Assembly (NCBI RefSeq): GCF_000715075.1
Contig: NC_134095.1
Span: 61,748,419-61,812,418 of the forward strand
Direction: 5' to 3'
Source: Nicotiana tabacum
Lineage: Eukaryota > Streptophyta > Magnoliopsida > Solanales > Solanaceae
Length of the DNA stretch: 64,000 nt
Below the pieces are notes generated by a model. It was not told the origin of the DNA. It saw only the letters and a list, made by a program, of their open reading frames with translations, and ran no database searches. Shown here in pieces: positions 34,224-45,533 of the stretch. Every line of letters starts with the position of its first letter. The first letter of the stretch is position 1. Both the position numbers and the translations under genes were made by a program.

Positions 34224-36070
34224 TCAGCGATCAATCCGATCGACCCTTTGGGGGTCCCAATTATCCTCTATCTCAATCACGTGAATGCGCCTATCCTTGT
34301 GGTCGGGCAGAGGGTTGTTTCGGACATACGAAGCTCGCTCCTTTGCTATGATGATCTTGTTGTCAATCAAAGCTTGGATCTTATCCTTCAAAGAGTGACA
34401 CTCATCAATGGTATGCCCCTTCATGCTGGAATGGTATGCACATGTTTTGTTTGGGTTGACCCATTGGGAGGGGTTTTCGGGGTTTATGGCAAGGATAGGG
34501 GTGATGTAACTAACAACTTTGAGCTTTTCATACAACCGGTCGATAGGTTCGGCAATGGCGGTATACTGTTTGGGGGATCTGCGGTCAAAGTTTGGTCGGG
34601 GTCTAGGAAAGTTTTGGCGGGTGGGAGGTGGTTGATAGTGAGAGGGTTGAGTATTGTAGGCTTGATAAACATGTACGGGTTGAGAATATCTAGGCGAAGT
34701 GGGCTGATATGTGGGGGGTGGAGATGATTGGTAAGTAGGCGGTGGAGCTTGGTAAGAGGGCGAGGGTGCTTGGTAATTTGGGGTAGGTTCATATGTGAGT
34801 GGAGGTATTGGGTAGGTTTGGTATTTAGTTGGGGATTTTGTTCTTTGTGTAACCATCACGGCGCTCACGTCCCTTTTCTTGGATGTGCCACCAGACTGTA
34901 GAGCCTTGTTGGTGGCCTGCAAAGCTTCAAAGTTAGTGACCATACCACTTTTGATACCTTCCTCGATCCTTTCCCCTAGCTTGATGATGTCGGAAAATTT
35001 CTGGCTTTCAATCAGCATTAACCTTTCATAGTACTTTGGGTCTTGAGCTCGGACGAAAAACATGTTCATTTGTTCTTCTTCTAAAGCCGGTCTGACCTTA
35101 GCGGCTTCTGATCTCCAACGAGTAGCATACTCGCAGAATGTCTCCGAGGGTTTCTTCTTTAAGTTCTAGATGTAGAACACATTTGGTGCATTTTTCGCGT
35201 TGAACCTGAACCTGTCCATGAAATAGGACGCCATATTTAACCAATTTGACTACTTCCTAGGGTCTTGGTTGATGTACTAAGACAAAGCATCTCCTTTCAG
35301 ACTTCTCATAAAGAGTTTCATGTGAATATTTTCACCCCTTCCTACTCCGACTAGCTTGTTGCAGTACGTCCTCAAATGGACTCTGGGATTCCTTATGCCA
35401 TCAAACATCTCGAACTTGGGAGGTTTGTACCCCTCAGGAAGTTCGACATCTGGCTGAATGCAAAGGTCCTCGTAATTGAATCCCTCAATCCCCTTGCTTT
35501 CTTCAACACCCTGAACTCTGCTAGTCAGCTTCTTGAGTTCCGCAGCCAGATTCTTGATAATAGAGTCTTTGTAATCAGACTCAGGTGTGCTTGAAATAGG
35601 TTGAGTATAGTATGGTATGGTTTCCACATAGATGGGGGTGTTGTGGAGATGATCATTTGTGGAGTTTAGTGGTTCAGGGATGAGCAGTGGGGTGTTGTCT
35701 GAAGTGTGGCATATGTTGCAGTGGTGATGGGAAGCGGGTTGGTTTTGTGGTTTCGGGATGCTTTGTGGAGGTGTGGGGTTTTGAGTGTTGGCAAAGTTGA
35801 CATTTGGGGTAGTGAGGGAAAACGACAAATTTGCCAAGTTCCGAACTTGGTCTAGTTCTTCCTGAAACTTCAATACTTTTGTTCGAGCTGGGAGGCACTT
35901 TCCTTGGAAACCTGAATACCCTGAGGAACATCTACCCTTTTAACTGAGTTCTCCTTTATGATGTTGCTCAAATCTTCCATCTTTCCCTTGTTCTTGTTTA
36001 TGATAGGACTCGGAGGAGGAGGAGGTGGAGGGCCCTTAGATCTTGTGGAGTATGATGATGATGCCAGAGT
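34224..36070 (-). pseudogene. Gag of the outer Tat/Ogre element
   Basis: Gag forms the particle. N-terminal to C-terminal on the minus strand: a proline-rich start (near 36040) and a coiled-coil-like part, a shift near 35880, then 35873-35277 with YEDLCIQPDVELPEGYKPPK, FEMFDGIRNPRVHLRTYCNK and LFMRSLKGDALS (capsid start). Two TAG codons follow where tryptophan is expected (35277-35279 and near 35252) and one near 35167. The frame 35069-34224 then has MNMFFVRAQDPKYYERLM, a long P/Y/Q-rich tract, and the zinc-like CAYHSSMKGHTIDECHSLK. Only point stops and one shift break it. Confidence 0.85.
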
Positions 36071-36390
36071 TCATGAACTAACCTTTGGGGAGGGGAATAA
36101 ACAAAAGGTAAAAACAAACGATAGCAAGTTAGTGCGGATTAGGAGAAGAAAATGTTGCAATATTTAAACACATAGTGTAAGAATATAAATCTTGTCCTAA
36201 TTTGGGAGCCTCGTTGTGCCCGAGGTAGGCCTAGCGACAAGTTGATTTGAAGAACTTATAATGCTAAATGCCTCATTTTATTGATAAAAATAAGATGAGT
36301 CCCAAAACGGCACTAAAATAGCAGAAAAAAAAATGTCGCTAATGGCCGTTGGCCTTATTATATTTTTAAAGCAAAAGAAAAGACTCCTAA
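36071..36390 (-). other. Spacer between ORF1 and gag
   Basis: About 320 bp with no frame I can support. It would hold the leader for gag. Confidence 0.5.
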
Positions 36391-38051
36391 CTACTTGGTC
36401 CCTGAAGGACCTTCCCCAGACTCGGCATCTTTAGCTCCATCGAACAGCTTCACCAGCTCACGTAGTCCTAGCAGCAAATAGGCTCTAGCCAAGTGTCCTT
36501 CTTCGTTTCCCTCAGCGTTCTGGCAGTTTTCAATCCTCTGGATGAATTTCCTTTCCAATTCCACTAAACCTCGCTCCAAATACCCTAGTCGCTTGTTGGC
36601 GCTAACAGACATATCTTTCCATTCTTCAATCAACTTTTGATGGGCTTCTTGAATCTCCTGGTGCTCACTTTCGCATTCCCGTATCCTCTTGCACAACTGG
36701 TTGTACTTGACCTGTGCTTCAGCCTTTTCATTGATGATCTTGTGACCTCGAACAAACCCAGGTTGACCCAGACCATTGTGATTATCCTCCAGCCATCCCG
36801 AATAGTATGGGGTGCAGCCAGCATGGTATATGTCTGGCTCGATAGTATCTCTTCCAATGATGATCTTGCAATGCCACATATGCTGAGCTTGGCACTTATA
36901 AGGACTGTCATCAGCTTGGAAATCAGCTCGGAAGTGACTCATCTTGTCGACCCTTGGTATAACCTGCTTCCTACCAGCCTGTCTCATAACTCGGAGAGGG
37001 ACATAAGGGTAGGTTCCCCTCAAACCGATCAGTATCAGAAATGGAGCGTCCCTGGATCGGGAGATGAACTCTTCAGTAGGGAACCACTCGAACATCCATT
37101 GTATTTGATCCTCAGTTAGATTTTCAAACAGCTTCACCCACCCCTTGGCATCTTCTGGCTGAGCAAACATGTTGGGCATGTAGTTCATTCGCCTTGGTTG
37201 ATGGAAGGCTATATGATCGTCCCAATCTCTACGTTGAATCTCTTGCCGATATTCACCCCTTTGAAGATGCTCTATGAGCCAGAGCTGGAGTAGCAAGTTG
37301 CAGCCTTCAAAGTGTGGGGCTCCTTGTTGACACTTTTCCAAGGCTCGGTACATTTTTGCAATGATCACGGGCACTATGCTAAAGGGTTGCCCACCAATTC
37401 CCTCCATTAAGATTTTAGTGACCATAGCTAGCCTGGTGTGAATCCTTGCTTTCTTCATAGGAAACACTATCATCCCCAAGAAGCAGAACATAAGACAAAG
37501 ACCCTTCTGTGGATATGCCCCAATGAGGTAAGGGCGAATTCATTTGGGTAAGTGTGGTAGGACTTACTATGGTTGTACCTTTCGTACAGATAGTCGAAAG
37601 TAATGTAGGAATCCTTCAAACAGGTCAAGTCTGTGTTTTTCTTTAGGCACATCATTTTGAGAAAACCCCTACCCTTGTGATTTTCCGGCATAAGTAAACC
37701 CGGAGTCTCCCACGGAATACCAGCTAATCCTCTTATCTCCTCGAGCAGAGGTGTCATCTCAATCTCCCCGAAGCGAAACATAGACCTATCACAGTCCCAG
37801 AACAGAGTAGCAGCTTCTATGATTTTATTGTTGGGTTGGACCTCTAGGAGAGAAGGCAAATTTCCTAGGTACTTCCGGACAAGGTCCTGATCACTGGAGT
37901 GAAGATCCTCCCACCAGCTTAGCAACCTTGGGTGGATGTTGGTGACCATGCCGAATCTGGGGACTTCGTGGCTCATTTCTGAAAAACAAATTGTTAGACC
38001 CCTACCCCACCGGGCTCGACTATTTAAACAAATAATTAGCATAAGCAGCAT
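36391..38051 (-). pseudogene. ORF1 upstream of gag (Tat/Ogre extra protein)
   Basis: Tat/Ogre elements carry an additional ORF before gag whose role is not established. Here two overlapping frames are joined by one frameshift near 37490. The first (38051-37470) has GMVTNIHPRLLSWWEDL, LPSLLEVQPNNKIIEAATLFWD and TPLLEEIRGLAGIPWETPG, a pattern like the plant-mobile-domain proteins. The second (37491-36391, 366 residues) has PFSIVPVIIAKMYRALEKCQ, LIEHLQRGEYRQEIQRRDWD, an FPTEEFISRSRDAPFLILIG region, then an Lys/Glu-rich coiled coil over the last 110 residues (YNQLCKRIRECESEHQEIQ). The frameshift aside it is well preserved. The domain assignment is from pattern memory only. Confidence 0.7.
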
Positions 38052-38659
38052 TTAGTTCTCCAAATAATTGCACAGAATATGGTAATGTCCGTTTGGGTTC
38101 CCAGGGAACCCACTGGACTTTGGACAAAGCTATCTTAAAGAGTCATTATGTGGACAACATAACTGACTTGGCTAGGTTTTGACAGTGATGCATGCACAAT
38201 TGAACATAGAAGGGTTTCTATAAGGTATTAGACTGGTACCCTTGAACGAAAAACTCAAAAGGAAAAGGCACAGAACCGTCGACTACACCGTTGATCGACT
38301 GGTTTTACCGCAAATACGCCTTTGCCAAATTTAGGGTGTAATGATATCAGAAGGGCGCAACCACTCATTATAAGTGTTGCTATGGTATTTTGTCTGGCAC
38401 GAGTGGAATATGATGTTGAATATGCAGTTACAAGAATGAAACAAGTTGTCATGTATTTGCACGTTCATAAAGTAATGATTACAATAATTGCAGTAATTAC
38501 AACAGTATTAAAGGAAACCAGAAAAGGAAAACATTAAAGAAAAGAAATAAGGAGCCAAGTCAGTTTCGTAACAGAAGAGAAATAAAAACATTAAATAAAG
38601 GCAATAAAGAAGCAGTAAAGTCACAAATAACATGAAATGGTAAAAGCCTAAAAGAAGTA
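38052..38659 (-). other. 5' leader of the outer element
   Basis: It lies between the primer site and ORF1. No gene or convincing repeat is seen. Confidence 0.6.
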
Positions 38660-38677
38660 TCCCCAGCAGAGTCGACA
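38660..38677 (-). other. Primer-binding site of the outer element (mutated)
   Basis: The minus strand reads TGTCGACTCTGCTGGGGA, one change from the inner element's site, 3 nt inside the LTR. The altered base falls in the CCA-pairing end. Confidence 0.75.
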
Positions 38678-38680
38678 CGC

Positions 38681-41600
38681 TGTAGCGCCCCCTTTTTCTC
38701 GCGAAATCGGGCTTGTGACATTTGGGAGGACAACTCGTTCCCTCTTGGGAATTGGGTTTTGGAACTTGAAGAGTCGCCACCTAATGATTAAGTGCATTAG
38801 GAAACTAAGAAGGGTTCGAGTTTGAAGAACCATAGTTTGGGTAAGGGCTAGAAATTATCTCGAGGGGAAGGTGTTAGGCACCCCTCAAGATCCACTAGTG
38901 TGGTTCCCAGCCATGTTACAATTGTGACTTCACATAATCAAGTAAGCAATTAAGGGCCTCAAATAGAAGGGGATTTTCACATCTTATTGCAAACAAATTG
39001 AAAGTTTGAAGAGAGTAAAGAAAGCAGAAATTTTCGGACAATAAAACAAGTTAAAAGAAAGGGGGGGCCTAGGTTTACAAACAATATGGATCACATCAAT
39101 GCAATACCCGGCAATCGCTCCTCAGAAGAGGGGTTAGACGTGGTATTAGCGTACCAGTCATCATATCCATATCTATCCTTCCCACTCCGTTAAGGTAGTA
39201 AAGTGCAGAATGGTGTCGTTACTTATTGCATGCTAGTAACCGCCCCAATCCTGTCAGTCCCAGAGGCATTTGGGACTACTAGTCCTAAAGGAAGGGAAAT
39301 TTGGCTTTTCCGAGTTTTAAAAGGATAAAATTCTAGGGCGACAATAAAAACATATAAGGCAGGTATGGGGAGAACACATAACACTTTAAAGGGCTCAAAC
39401 ATGCCTCCTCATTTAAAGAGACAAATTGGCTAGCATGACTTACAAGTACTGGTTATGGTCTAAAATCAAATTAAGCGTAGGATAGGCTGATTCATCACAT
39501 ATTTCTAAAATGAGGAGTCCCAATTAGCCTTCCTTGGTTGTAATTTATTAGAGACTGATGGAGTTAATTAATTACCTAATGGTTTGCCTAAGTGAGACCT
39601 ACAAGCATGATATCTAACAGTGCTTACTCCGATTTTAAAGAAGGCTTACTGATTATAGAAAACACATAAGTTCTGCAGATGTTAGACGACATTACCACTG
39701 ATTTTAGACTTGTAGATGAAATAAACGAATCAGATTCAACTAGTTACTCCTATAGGCATGCCTTCTAGGCGTAGTTGATTTTAAGACGATTATGAAAGTG
39801 CAGGAGTCCTTTAGACATGGTATCTAGAATGAAACTTATTATTACTTAACCTATAACTGTTTGCCTAATGATAGATGTAAAAATGTAGAAATGCAGAAAC
39901 TATAGGCAGGATTTCTATATGACGTGCATGAATGCAGAAAACTATAGGCATGATTTCTATATGACGTGCATGAATGCAGAAAACTTATAGGCAGGATTTA
40001 TATATGACGTGCATGGATGCAGAAAACTATAGGCAGGATTTCTATATATGCAGAGGTGCAGAAAATCCTATAGACAGGATTTCTAATGCGGAAGTGCAGA
40101 AATTGTAAATGGTAACACCTACGAGCATGCTGTCTACCCTTTGCATACATAAGTGATCCTCCCCTTTTCACTAATCACCCCAAAAGTTTATTACAAAGTT
40201 ATTACAACATAGTACAGACCAGAATAAATTAAGAAAAGTAAAATTACATCAGAAATTAAGCTACAACCAAGGAGCCTAATTCAGACTCAAGGTCCAACAA
40301 TATGAGGTGAACCAACTTCCAAGATTAGGTTTCCAAAGCCTTCTCTTATTTGGGATGTGTCAAAGTTCCTCAAGAGCCTCAAATGGACTCCGGGCAGTGC
40401 TTACAACCCAAATATATTGTAGAATTAAGAGCATAATGCAGTGTGGAAATACTAGCCCTCAGATGTCCAAGTTCAGAGGGAACTCAAGGTCCCAAAGTAA
40501 GGCTCATAAGAAGGGACAGAACTTAGAATCTAAGAATAAGTATAAGTTCATATAGGGGGAATTAGGGAGAGCCATGGTAGGCTGGTGGTCATGCCCAACA
40601 ATCAGGAGTGCTGGCACACCCCTGACTAGCCTATTAGCCACATTTTGAGAGTTGGGATCCATTTAGGATCAGGTTCAGTCCTAAGCAGCAATTTGGATGC
40701 TGTCAGGCCATGATCCTTAACTCAAACACATAGAAGGGAGTGGGGTGTAGGGAGTTCATAATAAACATCAGATGCAAAGAGAGAGTAGCATTCTCAATAC
40801 AGAACATGAACATCAAAGCAGACAGGAGTGCAACAACTGTAAAATAAACACATAGGGATGGTGCTGAAATCGAAATTAAGGCATACCAGTTTCAGGAAAA
40901 CAAATAAATGAAAGCTGAAGTCTTGTAAACCAAATTGCAAGCAAACAGTACAAAAGATCTCAGAAGAGAGTAGAGTATTGAAAGAGTATTGTAATTGAGA
41001 GGTGTGTGTAAAATGTGTAATTCGAAGTGTTGAACTGAAGGTTCAAGGTGTCTAAGTGCAGAAGGGTCGTGCCCCTTTTATAGTGCAGAAAATAAGTAAG
41101 AAAAGGTAAGGTAATAGTTTGCAATCAATCATACAGAATCTCCCTTCAATTAAGGGATTCTGATTTCCAAAGGGTAGAAGACAATTAAGAAAAGAATTGG
41201 ATTAAAATCTTTTCCAAAGTAGTACAAAAATGGTAAATACACAGGGTTTATTTAAGGTAAAAGTTCAATGGTACACGATTTGTGCAAAATAAGGAAAGGC
41301 AATCAATCATCAACCAGTAAAAATCAGAAATTGAGTTCAATTCGAATGAACCAAGTCGGAAAAAGGTAAAGGAGGTTCAATCAAAGAAAATCAATAACAA
41401 TCAATCAAACCCCCATTAGAGGAATTCATAAAACCTTTTGAAAGCAGAGTTTCTCATATATAAAGAACACAAATATGTGAATCAAGAAGGAACTGTCATG
41501 TTACTTAGAAAAGAGTCTAACATAGAAAGGTTCAGAATCATAAGCAAAGGGATACGAGTTCACTTTGTAGACTCATAATGAGTCTGAGAGTCCAGGGTCC

Positions 41601-42921
41601 CAAAGTAGAACCCTAGTCCAAGATAAAACTTGCCAAAACCTAAAGCTTAGGGTTTTCAACTTTAATCAGAAGCAGAGACGAAAGGACAGATAACAGGCTT
41701 AGAGGTCTCTTTCAGAGACTCATGAGAAACAAACAGACATGATACACAGTCAAGAGCATGGAGAACACGTTTTGAGAAAAACTCAGAACTTAAACAAGTT
41801 CAGAAGAAAAAGTGATACAAACTTAAGAAGCGGTAGATGAAACATATTTAGCAAGAACACGAACAGAGTCCAGTAAAGCAAACAAAATTGAAGAACTTAA
41901 CAGTAAGCACATATAGTAGAAGAGTAATGAAAATATAACAAGGATAATCATGTGAGCACATGAGTAATATGTATAAAAGAAAAGTAGAAGGACAGTACAT
42001 GCGTAGTAAAAAGGAGTCACCCGAGCATGATATATACAAACAAACATAAAAAAAAAGAAAAGGAAGAATCAGAAAGATGTTTTTTGAAAAACCTTTCAGA
42101 AACCCTAAATCGAAGACAAACGATTTTGAAAAGAAAATTTGAGGAAAATACTTTAAATGTCAACTAAAGCATAGATACAACACAGATCTAAGCAAACAAA
42201 CAGAGAAAGAACCTCGAATAGCTTAGGGTTTAGGCAAAACCCTAGAAATAAGAAAAGCTTGGAAGAAGGTCCGATCTTGAGTCGGATGAGTTAGAATCAG
42301 GCTTATAATACTTGAATATGCCGGAGCATGGCCGGAGAAGCCATAGGACTGTAGATCTGAGAAGGATCTGAAGAGAGGCATCGGAGTCGGGCCTCAAAAC
42401 TTCGAACAACCATGGTTTGATGGTGGAGGGGGGTGAGTACCAACCATCAATGGCCTGAGAAGCCATGAATTCCGGTGAAAGGCGGTTGAAAAGGGGTCGG
42501 AGACAGCTAGTAAAAATAATTTTAAAATCAAATTAAAAGTACCGAGACAATTAATAATATATAAATATCAATTTAAAAATATAGAACCAATTTTACAATT
42601 ATAAAATGCTATTAATCTTAAAATAGGCTATAATTGCAATTGCATGCAATTTAGTCTTTTAAATACCAAATAAATTTGTAAAAATATATAAAAATTATAT
42701 TAACTATATTTTGGTATAAATATGGAAATAAAATAAATTATTCACCAAAATTGATGATTTTGGGAATAATTATGGATTTAGTACTGCTAAAATGGATAGT
42801 AAATTGATTTTAAAAATTCTTCAAAAGATCGGAAAAATACTAAAACACTTGGGTATGCTTATGTATGCATATATATGCTATTTTGTATATAAAATACATA
42901 GGAAAAAATTGGGTATCAACA
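38681..42921 (-). repeat. 5' LTR of the outer element
   Basis: Partner of 1840-6360, starting TGTAGCGCCCCC and ending GGGTATCAACA. A deletion of roughly 330 bp at about 42507 removes U3 sequence that the left LTR still has (5617-5945). It carries about 50 bp near 40055 that the left LTR lacks. Primer-core echo at 38770-38779, U5 hairpin at 38862-38886, TATA box at 41075-41083. Confidence 0.92.
41075..41083 (-). promoter_or_regulatory. TATA box of the outer 5' LTR
   Basis: CTATAAAAG on the minus strand, identical to the left copy. The U3 deletion lies upstream of it. Confidence 0.65.
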
Positions 42922-42926
42922 ATATA
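42922..42926. repeat. Target-site duplication ATATA, right (outer element)
   Basis: Pairs with 1835-1839. Confidence 0.9.
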
Positions 42927-44168
42927 CAACTAGGAATGCATATTGGAAGACCCACTCTTTATACGGATACTACTACGATGAATGGAATATGCGTATGAAA
43001 GTGTTTCTTTAGTAATTTAGGAAGGCACCCATATTAACAATTAGTATCAGAGAAGGTTCTCTCAAACATCATTAATACCTAGAGAGATATTGGAAGAAAT
43101 AAGTGCTCCACCTGGAATCAACGAAGGACAATCAACTAGCAGACCACCTCTATTTAACGGAAAATACTATAGTTGGTGGAAGGCAAGAATAGAGCATTTT
43201 CTAATGGCTGGGGACTATGAACTATGGACAATAGGTAATCAAGGACCACTAATTCGCACTAAACAAAATAGAAAAGATAAAACTATTCCCAAAGACCCTT
43301 CTGGGCTTGTGGCAACATACTTTAGGATGATGGAAAAGAATGCAAAGGCCAAGAAGATTCTCATATGTGGACTTGATCCTGATGAGTATAACAAGATATG
43401 TCTGCTCTAATGCAAAGGAGATCTGGGATGCACTTCAAAGTTCAAATTACTCATGAAGGAACAAATCAAGTGAAGAGATCAAAAATTGATTTACTCCTGA
43501 GAAATTATGAGCTCTTCACTTGAGGGAGTCCGAACCTATTCAGGAGATGATGACCAGGTTCATTATAATAATAAATGAACTAAAGTCATTAAGAAAAGGT
43601 ATTTACCTCTAAGTAACTAGTCAGCAAGGTTCTAAGGATTCTACCTACATCATGGGAATCAACAGTCACTTCCATTCAGAAAGCAAAGGAGTTGGACAAG
43701 ATTTCACTGGACGAGTTGATTGGAAACTTAAAGACTCATGCGATGAGAAAGCTGGAACTGCGCAAGGAGGAACCAAAGGGATAAGGCACAGGTTCTTAAG
43801 GCGTCTAAAGAAGATGAGTCTGACAATGATGAACTGGACCTAGCAATGTTTACCAAGTTCAAAATGTTCATGAAGAACTTCAAGAATACACCTAAAAAAG
43901 AAAACAATGGCAAACCTAAGTAGATTGACAAGTCTTCTTATAATGGGTGTTACAAGTATAATAAACTGGACCACATGGTTAATTATTTTCCAATGTGAAA
44001 AATTGAATGGAAGAAAGAAAGAGCCGAAAAGGAGAAAAGGGATAAGATGAAAGAGCTAGGTCTATAAAAGGCAAAATTCTAGGCAGGGGATTCTTTGAGG
44101 CCATGAAATAAGTCTTTCTAGAAGCATATGAAGAAAGTGGAAGTGACAAAGACGAGGAGAAGGAAACA
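42927..44168 (+). pseudogene. Copia gag unit 2 with upstream flank
   Basis: The first 79 bp continue the sequence cut at 1839 and match the beginning of the gag at 45534. At about 43005 the sequence jumps (GTGTTTCTT to TAGTAATTTAGG) back to the LTR end, primer site (about 43043) and gag of the 600-1800 type. The gag start codon has changed to ATA, and frames are broken near 43410 and 43610. At 44168 it jumps to the end of the outer LTR. It is a duplicate of 608-1787. Confidence 0.8.
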
Positions 44169-44225
44169 ATGCATATATATGCTATTTTGTATATAAAATA
44201 CATAGGAAAAAATTGGGTATCAACA
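44169..44225 (-). repeat. 57-bp scar of the outer LTR end
   Basis: It is identical to 42865-42921, the last 57 bp of the outer LTR, and is followed by the same ATATACAACTAGG flank. It shows that duplication of this locus happened after the outer element had inserted. Confidence 0.9.
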
Positions 44226-45530
44226 ATATACAACTAGGAATGCATATTGGAAGACCCACTCTTTATACGGATACTACTACGATGAATGGAATATGCGTAT
44301 GGAAGTGTTTCTTTAGTAATTTAGGAAGGCATTCATATTAACAATTAGTATCAGAGCAAGTTCTCTCAAACATCATTAATACCTAGAGGGATCTTGAAAG
44401 AAATGAGTGCTCCACCTGGAATCAACGAAGGACAATCAACTAGCAGACCACCTCTATTTAACGGAAAATACTATAGTTGGTGGAAGGCAAGAATAGAGTA
44501 TTTCCTAATGGCTGGGGACTATGAACTATGGACAATAGGTAATCAAGGACCACTAATTCCCAATAAACAAAATAGAAAAGATAAAACTGTTCCCAAAGAC
44601 CCTTCTGGGCTTGTGGCAACATACTTTAGGATGATGGAAAAGAATGCAAAAGCCAAGAAGATTCTCATATGTGGACTTGATCCTGATGAGTATAACAAGA
44701 TATGTCTACTCTAATGAAAAGGAGATCTGGGATGCACTTCAAAGTTCAAATTGCTCATGAAGGAACAAATCAAGTGAAGAGATCAAAAATTGATTTACTC
44801 TTGAGAAATTATGAGCTCTTCACTTGAGGGAGTCCAAACCTATTCAGGAGATGATGACCAGGTTCATTATAATAATAAATGAACTAAAGTCATTAAGAAA
44901 AAGGTATTTACCTCTGAGGAACTAGTCAGCAAGGTTCTAAGGATTCTACCTACATCATGGGAATCAACAGTCACTTCCATTCAGAAAGCAAAGGAGTTGG
45001 ACAAGATTTCACTGGACGAATTAATTGGAAACTTAAAGACTCATGAGATGAGAAAGTTGGAACTGTGCAATGAGGAACCAAAGAGATAAGGCACATGTTC
45101 TTAAGGTGTCTGAAGAAGATGAGTCTGACAATGATGAACTGGACCTAGCAATGTTTGTCAAGTTCAAAAGGTTCATGAAGAACTCCAAGAATGCACCTAA
45201 AAGAGAAAACAATGGCAAACCTAAGTAGATTGACAAGTTTTCTTATGATGGGTGTTACAAGTATAATAAACTGGACCACATGGTCAATTATTTTCCGATG
45301 TGAAAAATTGAATGGAAGAAAGAAAGAGCCGAAAAGGAGAAAAGGGATAAGATGAAAGAGCTAGGTCTAAACAAAGGCAAAATTCTAGGCAAAGGATTCA
45401 CCTAGGCCATGAAATAAGCCTTTCTTGCAACATATGAAGACAGTGGAAATGACAAAAATGAGGAGACGGAAATAAGGTCATTAGTCTTTATGCTGCAATT
45501 GACCCGCACGAGGCTGTTGAAGCTGAACCC
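44226..45530 (+). pseudogene. Copia gag unit 3, includes the empty-site version
   Basis: Its first part repeats unit 2 at an offset of exactly 1304 bp. The N-terminal gag frame (44394-44714) keeps its ATG and stops at CLL. Later frames match 1130-1800 with small indels. Its tail GAAGCTGAACCCCATGTA followed by TAACTAGG is the uninterrupted equivalent of the site where the outer element inserted. Confidence 0.8.
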
Positions 45531-45533
45531 CAT

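Larger units (their letters stand above)
1840..42921 (-). mobile_element. Outer Tat/Ogre-type Ty3/gypsy retrotransposon
   Basis: This is a complete but dead LTR element, about 20.5 kb once the nested 20.6-kb element is removed. In minus-strand order it holds the 5' LTR (38681-42921), primer site (38660-38677), ORF1 (38051-36391), gag (about 36070-34224), protease and G-patch-like part (33761-32620), candidate intron (32619-32436), RT, RNase H, second RNase H and integrase (to 28999), a tandem array, a purine tract and the 3' LTR (1840-6360). ORF1 before gag, a duplicated RNase H and an intron between protease and RT are known hallmarks of Tat/Ogre elements. Many stops and frameshifts show it is old. 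It sits in copia gag sequence, and the two LTRs are flanked by ATATA. Confidence 0.93.
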
